From: VRUE01 sp963762205
Lineage (GTDB): Bacteria > Actinomycetota > Thermoleophilia > Solirubrobacterales > 70-9
Assembly: GCA_963762205.1 (NCBI GenBank)
Contig: CAVXJZ010000005.1
Span: 1-64,000 of the forward strand
DNA length: 64,000 bases
Reading direction: 5' to 3'
A program made the translations under genes and the position numbers. Numbering within the stretch: the stretch's first letter is position 1; each line of letters starts with the position of its first letter. The notes under the pieces are model-generated. The model ran no database searches and was not told where the DNA came from. It saw only the letters and a list, made by a program, of their open reading frames with translations. This document shows, piece after piece, positions 1 to 8,401 of the stretch.

Positions 1-752
1 ACAGCTTGGCCCGCAGGCCCCTCTGTCCCCGTGGCAGGACCCGCGGCCGTAGAGCCCGCGGTATCGCCCGCCTTGCCGGCGTCGACTTTGATCCCCGGGC
101 CCATCGAGGTCGTCAGCGTCGCCGAGCGGACGTACTTGCCCTTCGCCGAGGACGGCTTGGCGCGGACGATCTCCTCGATCACCGTGGTGTAGTTGTCGAG
201 CAGCTTCTCGGCGTCGAAGCTCGCCTTGCCGATCGTCATGTGGATGATCGCCTGGCGGTCTGTGCGGTACTCGACCTTGCCGGCTTTCGAGTCGCTCACC
301 GCCTTCTCGACGTCGTCGGTGACCGTGCCGACCTTCGGGTTGGGCATCTTGCCCTGCGGCCCGAGCACACGGCCCAGCTTGCCGACCGTGCCCATCATCT
401 GCGGGGTCGCGATCGCGACGTCGAAGTCGGTCCATCCCTCTTCCACCTTCTCGGCGAGGTCGTCGGCGCCTACGAAGTCGGCGCCGGCCGCCTCGGCGTC
501 GCGAGCCTGCTGGCCCTGGGCGAAGACGGCGACGGTCACGTCCTTGCCGAGCCCGTGGGGCAGCGCCAGGGTGCCGCGCAGCTGCTCCTCGGCGTGGCGG
601 ACGTTGACGCCGAGCAGCAGGTGCAGCTCGACCGTCTCGTCGAAGTTGGCGCTTGCCGTCTCCTTGATCAGGGCGACGGCTTCGGCCGGCGGGTAGGCGC
701 GGTTGCGCTGGACCTTGCCGTACTGCTGCCGATAGCGTTTTCCGTGGGCCAC
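1..752 (-). CDS. rplA: 50S ribosomal protein L1 (3' end beyond window)
   Basis: Large-subunit L1-stalk protein and, in family members, a translational repressor of its own operon. A GTG start at 752 opens with residues MAHGKRYRQQYGKV, followed by the typical L1 body, including a GPQGKMPNPK stretch and the C-terminal MGPGIKVD block. It lies 19 bases after rplK in the usual rplK-rplA order. After the point where most L1 proteins end, the frame continues with an Ala/Gly/Thr-rich tail and has no stop before the window edge (250 codons seen), so the gene is partial and carries a C-terminal extension. Family assignment is secure; the total length is unknown. Confidence 0.95.
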   Translation of the reverse strand, partial: MAHGKRYRQQYGKVQRNRAYPPAEAVALIKETASANFDETVELHLLLGVNVRHAEEQLRGTLALPHGLGKDVTVAVFAQGQQARDAEAAGADFVGADDLAEKVEEGWTDFDVAIATPQMMGTVGKLGRVLGPQGKMPNPKVGTVTDDVEKAVSDSKAGKVEYRTDRQAIIHMTIGKASFDAEKLLDNYTTVIEEIVRAKPSSAKGKYVRSATLTTSMGPGIKVDAGKAGDTAGSTAAGPATGTEGPAGQA

Positions 753-771
753 CAGAAGTCCGTCCGCTTTC

Positions 772-1194
772 CTATTTGACCTCGACGCCCATCGAGCGCG
801 CGGTGCCGGCGATGATCTTCGAGGCCGCGTCGAGGTCGTTGGCGTTGAGGTCGGGCATCTTGCGCTCGGCGATCTGGCGCACCTGGTCCATCGAGATCGT
901 TCCGACCTTGTCGATGTGCGGCTCGCCGGATCCGCTTTTGATCCCGATCGCTTCCTTGATCAGGATCGCCGCGGGCGGCGTCTTGGTGATGAAGTCGAAG
1001 GAGCGGTCCTCGTAGACCGTGATCTCGACCGGGATGATCGTCCCGCCTTCGGACTGGGTCTGGGCGTTGAACGCTTTGCAGAACTCCATGATGTTGACGC
1101 CGTGCTGGCCCAGCGCCGGGCCGACCGGCGGCGCCGGATTGGCCGCGCCGGCCGAGATCTGGAGCTTTATGACTGTGAGGACTTTTTTGGCCAT
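772..1194 (-). CDS. rplK: 50S ribosomal protein L11
   Basis: L11 binds 23S rRNA in the GTPase-associated centre and supports factor-dependent GTP hydrolysis and the stringent response. The 140-residue length is normal. The N-terminal domain has the conserved PAPPVGPALGQHGVNI segment, and the C-terminal RNA-binding domain has KSGSGEPH and the terminal GTARSMGVEV motif. It sits between nusG (19 bases upstream on the same strand) and rplA, the canonical arrangement. No irregularities. Confidence 0.98.
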   Translation of the reverse strand: MAKKVLTVIKLQISAGAANPAPPVGPALGQHGVNIMEFCKAFNAQTQSEGGTIIPVEITVYEDRSFDFITKTPPAAILIKEAIGIKSGSGEPHIDKVGTISMDQVRQIAERKMPDLNANDLDAASKIIAGTARSMGVEVK

Positions 1195-1213
1195 CGCGAA
1201 TCGGAGAGCGTAG

Positions 1214-1738
1214 CTAGATCTTCTTGACCTGGTCGTAGCCGACCTCGACCGGCGTCTCGCGGCCGAAGATCGAGACCAGCACCTTCAGTTTGGCGGCGTC
1301 CTCGTTGATCTCGGCGATCTCGCCGGAGAAATCCGAGAGCGGGCCGGAGATGACTTTGACCGACTCGCCGATCGAGAACTGGGCCTGGGAGCGGGGACGC
1401 TCGGCCGTCTCGCGGTGCAGGAGCCGGTCGACCTCGGGTTTGGAGAGCGGCACAGGTTTGTTGCGCGAGCCGACGAAGCCGGTCACCCCGGGCGTGTTCT
1501 TGACCAGGCCCCAGGCGTCGTCGGTCATCTCCATGTTGACCAGGACGTAGCCGGGCATCGTCCGTTTCTCCTTCGGTTCCTTCTGCCCGTCCTTGTTGAG
1601 TTCCATCACCTGCTCGGTGGGAACGACGACCTGCCGCACGTTGCGGTTCTGGCTCATCGTCTGAACCCGGTGCTCGAGGTTGTGCTTGACCTTGTTCTCG
1701 TGTCCCGAGTAAGTGTTGATCACGTACCAGCGATACAT
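1214..1738 (-). CDS. nusG: Transcription termination/antitermination factor NusG
   Basis: NusG binds RNA polymerase and couples it to Rho or the ribosome. The protein is 174 residues. The NGN domain opens with MYRWYVINTYSGHE and contains the PGYVLV segment; the C-terminal KOW domain runs from about residue 122 (FSIGESVKVISGP). I chose the ATG at 1738 because the NGN domain begins exactly there, although the frame stays open well upstream. It lies 28 bases downstream of secE, the usual secE-nusG pair. It lacks the acidic N-terminal extension found in many actinobacterial NusG proteins. Confidence 0.96.
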   Translation of the reverse strand: MYRWYVINTYSGHENKVKHNLEHRVQTMSQNRNVRQVVVPTEQVMELNKDGQKEPKEKRTMPGYVLVNMEMTDDAWGLVKNTPGVTGFVGSRNKPVPLSKPEVDRLLHRETAERPRSQAQFSIGESVKVISGPLSDFSGEIAEINEDAAKLKVLVSIFGRETPVEVGYDQVKKI

Positions 1739-1766
1739 CTGGAGCCTTTTCGTTTGGGAGATCCCG

Positions 1767-2297
1767 CTAGAGGATCTGCTTGACCAGGAGGTTGAAGAGG
1801 GCGTCGAGCGCACCGAGGTACGCGGCCGCCACGGTGACGAAGATGATCGTGACCGCGGTCGCCTGGACGAGGGTGTCGCGATCGGGCCACTGCACTTTTT
1901 TGAGCTCGGCCCAGCAGGAGCCGATGAAGCCGAGCACGCCGCCGCGCTGGCGCTCCACCTGCGCCTGTTTTTGTTTGCGGGCGAGCTGCTCGCGCTCCTG
2001 GCGCTTCTGCTCGCTGCGCTTTCGCTTGTCCGCTTCCTTGGCTGCCTTCGCTTCGGCGCGCCGCTCGGCGCGGCTGCTCTTGTGCGGAGCGTCGGGGGTC
2101 TCGAGGCTGTCTTCGGGGGCGCCGGCCGCGATCCCGGCCTCGACCGCCTCGATCTCGGCGATGTCGCCGGAGACGGGAACCTGGGTGTCGTGCTGGGCGC
2201 GGGACTCGCCGTCCCTGCCTTCGGAGGAACGCTGCTTCCGTTCCTGCTCTTCGCGGGCACGGCGCTCAGCCTTGCGCTGTGCGCGGGATTTCGCCAT
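1767..2297 (-). CDS. secE: Preprotein translocase subunit SecE with long charged N-terminal region
   Basis: SecE is the essential small membrane subunit of the SecYEG channel. The conserved part is at the C-terminal end: an amphipathic segment with ELKKVQWPDR followed by one transmembrane helix at roughly residues 147-173. The first ~115 residues are highly charged (Arg/Lys/Glu) and low-complexity, making this protein (176 residues) longer than typical SecE. Actinobacterial SecE proteins often have such extensions. An internal start is possible, but the ATG at 2297 lies close behind rpmG. Position before nusG supports the call. Confidence 0.93.
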   Translation of the reverse strand: MAKSRAQRKAERRAREEQERKQRSSEGRDGESRAQHDTQVPVSGDIAEIEAVEAGIAAGAPEDSLETPDAPHKSSRAERRAEAKAAKEADKRKRSEQKRQEREQLARKQKQAQVERQRGGVLGFIGSCWAELKKVQWPDRDTLVQATAVTIIFVTVAAAYLGALDALFNLLVKQIL

Positions 2298-2315
2298 TAG
2301 CGCCTACCGATGCCC

Positions 2316-2480
2316 CTATCGAGTCTCTTTGTGCGCCGTGTGGTGCCCGCACCAGCGGCAGTACTTGCGCATCTCGATGCGGTCCGGCGAGTTGCGCCGC
2401 GACTTGTTGGTCTGATAATTCCGCCGCTTGCAGTCTTCGCAAGCCAGCGTCACCGCGATGCGGACATCTCCGCGAGCCAT
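2316..2480 (-). CDS. rpmG: 50S ribosomal protein L33
   Basis: This is a 54-residue L33. The sequence starts MARGDVRIAVTLACEDC and has two metal-binding CxxC pairs (CEDC and CRWC), so it is the zinc-ribbon form. The ATG at 2480 follows a GAGGGTG ribosome-binding site. It heads the rpmG-secE-nusG-rplK-rplA series, an arrangement common in Actinobacteria. The 210 bases upstream (2481-2690) lead to a divergent secreted-protein gene and hold no further gene that I can support. Confidence 0.95.
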   Translation of the reverse strand: MARGDVRIAVTLACEDCKRRNYQTNKSRRNSPDRIEMRKYCRWCGHHTAHKETR

Positions 2481-2690
2481 AGCACCCTCGTTGCAGGTCG
2501 GACGCCGTTACAAAGTAAAACCCCGGGCCGGAGCCTGAGGCAGACGCCTAGGATAGCGCGGCGAGGAGGCCGAGGAAGCCCGCCGTCCGAGCGGCGACGA
2601 CGACGCCGCCGACCTGGATCACGAGGCGGTGCTGCGCGTCGATCTCGGCGCCCGGGGCTGCGATGCCGAATCGTTCGCTAGCTTGTCGAA

Positions 2691-3386
2691 ATGCGATCGG
2701 TCCCGATCCTCGCCGCGGCCGCCGTTGCGCTCTGCCTTCTGCTCCCTGCCGGGGCCGCCCCCGCCGGTCGGATCGTGATCAAGGGAGCCGCGTCCGGCTC
2801 CCACCTCGAGCTCAGCGTCCGCGGCGACCGGCTTCACGTCAGCGGCCTGATGGCCCGACAGAGGCCGCGAGGCTGCCACTTCACCCGCGGTCACATGGCG
2901 GCCGTCTGCCCGCTCCGCAACGCCAGGGCCATAGAGGTGGACATGGGGCCGGGCGGGGACCTCGTCGAGGTCCTCGACCGGCTGCCGCTGCCGCTGACGG
3001 CGCGACTCGGCGGCGGCTCCGACAAGCTCATCGCCCACGGCGAGCCCGACACCTGTTACCCGGAAGGCTCGCGGCGCAACCGCTGCGTCGGCGGCGGCGG
3101 CAACGACGTCTGTGTCACCGGCAACCGCAACAGCGACTGCGTCGGCGGGCCGGGCGACGACGTCTGCCTGCACGGCCGCGGCAGCGACGGCTGCTGGGGC
3201 GGCCCGGGCGACGACGTCTGCGTGATGGGGCCCGGAAGCGACGGCTGCCACGGCGGCCCGGGGAACGACCGCCTCTACGGCGGCCCGGCTCCCGACCAGC
3301 TCTACGGCGGCCCGGGCCGCGACTACTGCGACGGTGGCCGAGGCGTCGGCAAGTCGCATGACTGCGAGCTGGGCCCGCGGCACTGA
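2691..3386 (+). CDS. Secreted Cys-rich protein with RTX-like GGxGxD repeats
   Basis: Residues 1-25 form a Sec signal peptide (MRS, hydrophobic core, cleavage near AGA/APA). The C-terminal half holds tandem repeats of about 18 residues of the form GGPGDDVC..G.GSDGC, ending with shorter GGPxxDxLY units. The GGxGxD core matches calcium-binding RTX/hemolysin-type repeats, which fold into a Ca2+-loaded beta-roll; here each unit also carries two cysteines, unusual for RTX. The middle region is unrecognised. It lies alone, divergent from rpmG. Export and calcium binding are inferences from these motifs; the biological role is unknown. Confidence 0.75.
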   Translation: MRSVPILAAAAVALCLLLPAGAAPAGRIVIKGAASGSHLELSVRGDRLHVSGLMARQRPRGCHFTRGHMAAVCPLRNARAIEVDMGPGGDLVEVLDRLPLPLTARLGGGSDKLIAHGEPDTCYPEGSRRNRCVGGGGNDVCVTGNRNSDCVGGPGDDVCLHGRGSDGCWGGPGDDVCVMGPGSDGCHGGPGNDRLYGGPAPDQLYGGPGRDYCDGGRGVGKSHDCELGPRH

Positions 3387-3440
3387 GGGCCGGGTGCGCC
3401 AAGCGGCGCCGGGCGCGCCGCGGTCACGGGGCGGGCCGGC

Positions 3441-4584
3441 TCAGAGCCCGAGCGTCTTGGCGATGATGCCGCGCTGGATCTCCGAGGTGCCGCCGTAGAT
3501 GGTCGAGACCAGGGTGCTGCGGACGAGGCGCTCCATGTCGTACTCGGAGGAGTAGCCGTAGCCGCCCATCATCTGCATGCCCTCCAGCGTCACCTTCTTG
3601 GCCACCTCGGTGACGTGGAGCTTGACCATCGAGGCCTCCTTGGGGAGCATCCGGGTCGGGTCCTCGTCGGTGAGGGTCGCGACCCAGCGGGTCATCAGCC
3701 GCGCCGCCTCGAGCTCGGTGGCGAGATCGGCGAAGCGGTGCTGGAGCGCCTGGAAGGAGCCGATCGGGCGGCCGAACTGCCTGCGCTCCTTGGCGTAGGC
3801 GAGGGCGTCGTCGAAGCCGCGCTGGGCGATGCCGAGCATCGTCGCGGCGAGGATCAGGCGCTCGACGTTGAGGCCGGCCATCAGCTGGGTCCAGCCCTGG
3901 TCGACCTCGCCGAGCACGGCCTCGGCCGGCGCCTCGACGTCGTTGAGGTAGAGGGTGTTGGTCTCGCGGCCGCCCATCGTCTCGATCGGGACGATCTCCA
4001 TGCCCTCGACCTCGCGCGGCACCCAGATCATCGTCAGGCCCTCGTGCTTGTTACTCGGTCTTGGTGGTGCGGCAGACGATCAGCACGTGGTCGGCGATGT
4101 GGGCGTTGGAGATGAAGACCTTCTGGCCGTTGAGGACGTAGCCGCCGTTGACCCGCTCGGCCCTGGTGGTGAGCGAGCCGACGTCGGAGCCGGCCTCGGG
4201 CTCGGTCATCGCGATCGCCTCGACGGCGCCGCCGGCGATCCCGCCGAGGATCTCCTTCTTCTGCTCCTCGCTGCCGAATTTCTGGGTGGCGCCGGCGACG
4301 ATCAGCGTCGTCGCGTAACCGCCGATCGGCGCCAGCCCGCGCGAGGTCTCCTCCATGAACAGGGAGGCGTCGAGCATCGTCCCGCCGCTGCCGCCGTGCT
4401 CCTCGGGGATCGTGATGCCGAGCCAGCCGAGCTCGGCCATCTTCTTGTAGAGGTCGAAGTTGTGGTGCTCGGCGTAGCCGTCGGTGAGCTTCTCGCGCTG
4501 CTCCTGGGTGCCGCACTCGCGCGCGCAGAAGTCGCGGATCGCGTCGACGAAGTCCTGCTGCTCATCGGTGAGGGCGAAATCCAT
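3441..4584 (-). CDS. Acyl-CoA dehydrogenase, interrupted by a single-base frameshift
   Basis: FAD-dependent alpha,beta-dehydrogenation of acyl-CoA. The N-terminal half (4584-4051) begins MDFALTDEQQDF and carries the FAD-domain segment with TEPEAGSD. It then hits a stop. The C-terminal half (to 3441) continues in another frame with HEGLTMIWVPRE, the helical domain, and the MMGGYGYS...YGGTSEIQ end that normally carries the catalytic Glu. Dropping one base near 4050 joins TKTE to NKHEGLT and restores a ~380-residue enzyme of normal length. It may be a sequencing error or a young pseudogene. Substrate chain length cannot be told. Confidence 0.85.
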
Positions 4585-4616
4585 TGGCGGTTTGAGGAGG
4601 GGTCGTTGAAACCCGG

Positions 4617-5129
4617 GTGAGCCTACGCGAAGATGTGCCCGTGGCGCGTCTTCAGGGGAGATCCGTGTGGCTCTTGCCACTGCTTCTTGCGGCCTTCCTG
4701 GCCGTAGCCGAGTTTGACCCCACGGTGGTGTGGTCAAACTCGGAGACGCAGCTCGCCAAGGACTCGAGAGCGCAGGTTCGGGTCTTCAAGCTGAAGCGCT
4801 CGGACCTGCGGGTGGCGCTCGCCGTCAGGGGCGGGCGCATCGTCCGCGTCCATATAAGGGCGCTCGAACGCTGCGGCAACGGCGCCAGCGGCTTTCTCAA
4901 GTTCGACCTCACCGAGGACGAGGCGATCAAGCTGCGCCGCGACGGCGGCTTTCGCTACGGCGCCGCCTTCGACGACGCCCGCGGCAACGCCACCCTCGCC
5001 CTCGGCGGCCGCGTCCATGGCCGCTCGATCACCGGCTTCTTCCGCTTCCAGAACCGCGAGGACCGCAGCTGCGGCACCGGTCGCCCGGGCCGCCGAAGTC
5101 TGCGGTTCCGTGCGCGGCTTCTCGACTGA
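4617..5129 (+). CDS. Small secreted protein of unknown function
   Basis: I do not recognise a family. The frame has a hydrophobic signal segment (SVWLLPLLLAAFLAVA) at roughly residues 16-31 with likely cleavage after AVA, then about 135 residues of mixed charged sequence containing two Cys. A GTG at 4641 is an equally good start and would give a more compact signal peptide. The codons right after the predicted cleavage site coincide with a 32-bp palindrome (4710-4741), so the mature N-terminus (EFDPTVVWSNS) is encoded by a repeat that also occurs near 49552. It is divergent from the acyl-CoA dehydrogenase. Confidence 0.5.
   Translation: MSLREDVPVARLQGRSVWLLPLLLAAFLAVAEFDPTVVWSNSETQLAKDSRAQVRVFKLKRSDLRVALAVRGGRIVRVHIRALERCGNGASGFLKFDLTEDEAIKLRRDGGFRYGAAFDDARGNATLALGGRVHGRSITGFFRFQNREDRSCGTGRPGRRSLRFRARLLD
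4710..4741. repeat. Dispersed palindromic repeat, copy 1
   Basis: Perfect 10-base arms GAGTTTGACC / GGTCAAACTC flank a 12-base centre that extends the stem by three more pairs around a GGTG loop. The minus strand of this element matches the plus strand at 49552-49585 over most of 34 positions. It lies inside a coding frame. Confidence 0.6.
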
Positions 5130-5161
5130 GAGCGAAATCCCGCACCAATGAGGATTTCCGA

Positions 5162-5234
<73 letters not shown>

Positions 5235-5237
5235 AGA

Positions 5238-5257
5238 TTTGGCTCTATTGAGCCAAA
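5238..5257. repeat. 8-bp perfect hairpin just 5' of tRNA-Thr
   Basis: TTTGGCTC-TATT-GAGCCAAA forms a perfect stem with a 4-base loop, three bases before the tRNA 5' end. No T-run follows it on either strand in the right position for a classical terminator, so its role (processing, attenuation or relic) is undecided. Confidence 0.4.
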
Positions 5258-5399
5258 AATTACGCTTCTTCAAGTAGAACGCCCCAGCCAGGTGGCGCCC
5301 ACTCAGTCCCATGACCGGATGAGCGATCTGACTTGAGGAGCCACTTCAAGCTGCGGGTCGGATGTTAGAGGTCCGCATGAGCTTCTGACGCGTCATTGA

Positions 5400-5664
5400 A
5401 TCGACCAGCTGCGCCGTCCGGTCGAGGCAGATGTCGAGTTCGTGCTGGTCGGCGGGCTGGCGGTCAATGCGTGGGGCGTCGTGCGCGGGACGAAGGACAG
5501 CGACATCGTGATGGACGACGATCCGGCGAATCTGAAGGCTGTAGCCGAGGTCGCAGTCGCCGCCGGCGGCCACGTGCAAAGGGGCGAAGCACTACTCGGC
5601 ACGCCGGTCTCGATTCGACTTCGAAGACCTGGAGGCGGCGAGCAGCGAAGACCCGGTCCAGTGA
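5400..5664 (+). pseudogene. AbiEii/MNT-like nucleotidyltransferase remnant
   Basis: The frame encodes FVLVGGLAVNAWGVVRGTKD and DIVMDD, matching the nucleotidyltransferase fold core (GG...N..G..R.T.D.D) of AbiEii-type toxins and DUF1814-like proteins. There is no start codon before the domain because a stop precedes the frame at 5397. After LGTPVSI the reading frame appears to shift, into one reading FDFEDLEAASSEDPVQ and ending at 5664. Both ends are therefore damaged and the product is far shorter than family members. It lies near tRNA-Thr and may be what is left of an inserted element. Function is presumably lost. Confidence 0.55.
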
Positions 5665-5792
5665 GCCCGGGGAGGCCACGGCGCCGTCACCGACCGCAAC
5701 CTCTCCTGAACAAAGCCCTCTGCCCTTGGGGGTGGCGCTCCATGTGGGCTAGACTCAGTTGAGAGGTTATTGCCGGATTAGCGAGGCGGAAG

Positions 5793-6005
5793 ATGCTCGG
5801 AAATATCGGACCATTGGAGATTGCGATAGTCCTCATCATCGCCGTGATGGTCTTCGGGCCCAAGCGCCTACCCGAGCTGGGATCGAGCCTGGGCCGCAGC
5901 ATCCGTGGGTTCAAAGAGACCATGGGCGGCGAGGAGAGCAGCGAAGACCCGAAGCCGATTGATCCGGCCGTCGAGGCCGAGGCCGCACCCGACAAATCCA
6001 GCTGA
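5793..6005 (+). CDS. tatA: Sec-independent protein translocase TatA/TatE
   Basis: TatA oligomers form the pore for folded, twin-arginine-signal proteins. The 70-residue protein has the classic layout: a short N-terminus and one membrane helix (GPLEIAIVLIIAVMVFGP), the FGPKRLPELG hinge, an amphipathic helix with GRSIRGFKE, and an acidic tail. Its start ATG at 5793 follows a GGCGGAAG Shine-Dalgarno. No tatC is adjacent. The oligopeptide-binding protein encoded at 17367-18998 carries a Tat-type lipoprotein signal and is a plausible client. Confidence 0.93.
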   Translation: MLGNIGPLEIAIVLIIAVMVFGPKRLPELGSSLGRSIRGFKETMGGEESSEDPKPIDPAVEAEAAPDKSS

Positions 6006-6022
6006 GCCCGCCCGCCAGGGCC

Positions 6023-6940
6023 CTACTTGACGAACGCCCGGGTGCGGGCGAAGCTCTGGTCCGCCAGATCCTCGTCGAGTACCCATACGTACAGACGCTC
6101 ACCTCCCTCCCCCCATCGCCAGCCGAGCTGGGGATCGCGAGAGGCCTGGAGCAGGAGCCGCCAGCGCAGGGCCTCATGCTGGGCCTCCGGTGCCGAGGGG
6201 TGCATGAACGGGGGCTCGCCGCCCAGGTCCACGCCCCGCTCCAACAGCTCGCACCAGACCGGCATCTGCCCGGTGCGCTCGTCGGGGTAGCCGAGCAGGC
6301 GGTGTATGGCGACGGGGGGCGAGGGGTCGTCGGTCAGCCCGACGCCTTGAGCGTCGGCGACCTGGCGACGCAGCTCTTCCCAAGGATCGACCTGGTCGAG
6401 CTCCACACCCAGCGCCTGCGCCCAGGCTGACCAGGCCCGCGGCAGCGTCAGCTCGGCGGAGGCGGCGAGCGCCGTGCCCTCCCCCGCCGTTCCGAGCGAG
6501 ACGGCGACGTCGACCGGGCCGGGCTCGCCGGCGGCCGGGGAGTCCGCGTCGACCTCGACCCGCAGGACCCCCTCGCCGGGCAGGGAAGCAAAGTCGGGCA
6601 GAGCCCCCAGATCGATCTCGATCGCCGCCGGAATCCCAGCCGTATCGAGGCGCTCTTCCGCCGCGTCGGGTGCGGGACCGAGCCTTGCCCCACGCACCGC
6701 CGCGCTGCGGACCGCCTCACCGAGCGCCGCCAGCCCGCATTCGGCGACCAGCTCCTCCAGCCGCTCGTCGGAGACCGCTGCGCTGGTCGGCGGTGCGGGC
6801 TCGGGCTCGATCGCCTCGGCGCTCAGACGCTCCCGGGCCCCCTCCGATCCGCCCCCCATGCCGGGCAGCCGCTCTTCGGCTGCCCGGGCCAACTCGGCGA
6901 GAAAGCCGCCGAACATGCCCCTTCGCGTCGTCCCCGACAT
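6023..6940 (-). CDS. DUF1963-like (YwqG-type) protein
   Basis: The 305-residue protein has features of the DUF1963/YwqG family: a mid-region HRLLGYPDERTGQMP, then a Gly/Trp-rich C-terminal part with RLLLQASRDPQLGWRWG and a final LYVWVLDEDL segment. The family's function is unknown. I chose the ATG at 6940, giving a start 23 bases after the aldA stop on the same strand; the frame stays open further upstream but overlaps aldA. It could be the last gene of the long minus-strand operon, though nothing in the protein links it to catabolism. Confidence 0.7.
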   Translation of the reverse strand: MSGTTRRGMFGGFLAELARAAEERLPGMGGGSEGARERLSAEAIEPEPAPPTSAAVSDERLEELVAECGLAALGEAVRSAAVRGARLGPAPDAAEERLDTAGIPAAIEIDLGALPDFASLPGEGVLRVEVDADSPAAGEPGPVDVAVSLGTAGEGTALAASAELTLPRAWSAWAQALGVELDQVDPWEELRRQVADAQGVGLTDDPSPPVAIHRLLGYPDERTGQMPVWCELLERGVDLGGEPPFMHPSAPEAQHEALRWRLLLQASRDPQLGWRWGEGGERLYVWVLDEDLADQSFARTRAFVK

Positions 6941-6963
6941 CGAGGGGTGTCTATCAGCGATGG

Positions 6964-8401
6964 TCAATAACGTTGCATGTAGACGACCTGGGTCTGCAGG
7001 AACTCGTAGAGCCCGTGCCTGCCGTCCGCTCCGCCGAGGCCGCTCTTGCGCCACCCCGCGTGGTAGCCCTGCATCGCCTCGAAGTTCTCGCGGTTGATGT
7101 AGGTCTCGCCGAAGGTGAGGTCCTGGCAGGCCTTGAGCGCCACGTTGAGGTCGCGCGTGTAGATCGACGAGGTCAGCCCGTACTCGGAGTCGTTGGCCCA
7201 GGCGATGCCCTCCTCGAGGTCACCAAAGCTGACCAACGGCACCACCGGCCCGAAGATCTCGCGCTGCACGATGTCCATGTCCTGATGGGCACCGGCGAGC
7301 ACGGTCGGCTCGTAGAAGAAGCCGCCGTCGCCGTCGCCACGACGACCGCCGATCACCGCTGTCGCGCCCTCATCGACAGCACCGCGGACAAGCCCTTCGA
7401 CCTTGTCGAAGCCCGCCTCGTTGATCAACGGCCCGTAGTCGACCGACTCGTCGACCGACGGATCCCCGAACCGCGCCTCTCCCATCGCCGTCGAGAGCTT
7501 CTCGGTGAACTCGTCGACGATTCCCTCCTGGACGTAGACGCGCTCGACGCAGTTGCAGACCTGGCCGCTGTTGATCAGGCGCGAGGCCTTGACCGCTTCG
7601 ACGGCGACGTCGAGGTCGGCATCGGCGGCGACGATCGCCGGAGCCTTGCCGCCCAGCTCGAGATTCGCCTTGGTGATGTTCGCCGCCGTCGCCGCGAGCA
7701 CGGCCGAGCCGGTCTCGACGCTGCCTGTGAAGGTGACCATGCCGATCTGCGGCGAGGAGGCGAGCGCGTTGCCGACCGTCGGCCCGCGACCGTGGACGAC
7801 GTTGAGCACCCCGACGGGCAGCTCGGTGCGCTCCAGGAGCTCACAGAACTGGGCCGCGTTGCGCGGTGTCTCCTCGCTCGGCTTGATCACTATCGAGTTG
7901 CCCGTGACCAGGGCCGGCGCCGCCTTGCGGGCGATCAGGAAGAAGGGGAAGTTCCAGGGCAGGATCCCAGCGACGACGCCGATCGGCTTGCGGAAGAGCA
8001 GTATCGTCTCCTCGGCGCGATCGCTGGGCAGGATCTCGCCCTCGATCCGCCGGGCCCACTCCGCCATGTAGTCGATGTAGTCGGCGGTGAAGGAGACCTC
8101 CACCTCGGCCAGTTCGAGCGTCTTCCCCCCCTCCTCGACGATGCCGCGCGCCAGCGGGTCGCTCTGCTCGCGGATCGCGGCGGCGATTTCCCGCAGCGCC
8201 GCGGCGCGCTCGATCGCCGGCTTCCTCGCCCAGGCGGGCTGCGCGGCCTTTGCCGCGGCGAAGGCCGCGGCGACGTCGGCATCGGTGCTCTCCGGGACCG
8301 TGCAGAGCAGCGCCCCGGTCGAGGGATTCGGTGACCTCGATGCGATCGGTTCCGGTCGAGGCCAGGAACCGTCCGTCGATGAAGTTGTCGTAATCGTTCA
8401 T
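6964..8401 (-). CDS. aldA: AldA-type aldehyde (lactaldehyde/glycolaldehyde) dehydrogenase, frameshifted near 8342
   Basis: NAD-dependent oxidation of an aldehyde to an acid. The main part contains LELGGKAPAIV with the general-base Glu and SGQVCNC with the catalytic Cys. Long stretches (FTADYIDYMAEWARR, RENFEAMQGYHAGWRKSG, LQTQVVYMQ) closely resemble E. coli AldA as I know it, an L-lactaldehyde/glycolaldehyde dehydrogenase. The first ~25 residues (MNDYDNFIDGRFLAS) are in another frame. Skipping one base near 8342 turns the junction into RIEVTNPSTGALL, normal for ALDH. The ATG at 8401 overlaps the ABC ATPase stop, so it ends the importer operon. Confidence 0.87.

Noticed and set aside
2540..2680. 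Small minus-strand hydrophobic peptide upstream of rpmG
   Set aside because: About 35 codons with no start codon and no ribosome-binding site.
3115..3402. Tandem DNA repeats resembling a CRISPR array
   Set aside because: The period follows the GGxGxD protein repeat, with no unique spacers of constant length.
4040..4060. Programmed +1 frameshifting in the acyl-CoA dehydrogenase (stop codon exactly at the shift)
   Set aside because: E2 has a similar stop, but E1, aldA, holB and topA shift with no stop or shared slippery sequence, so a common recoding signal is not supported.
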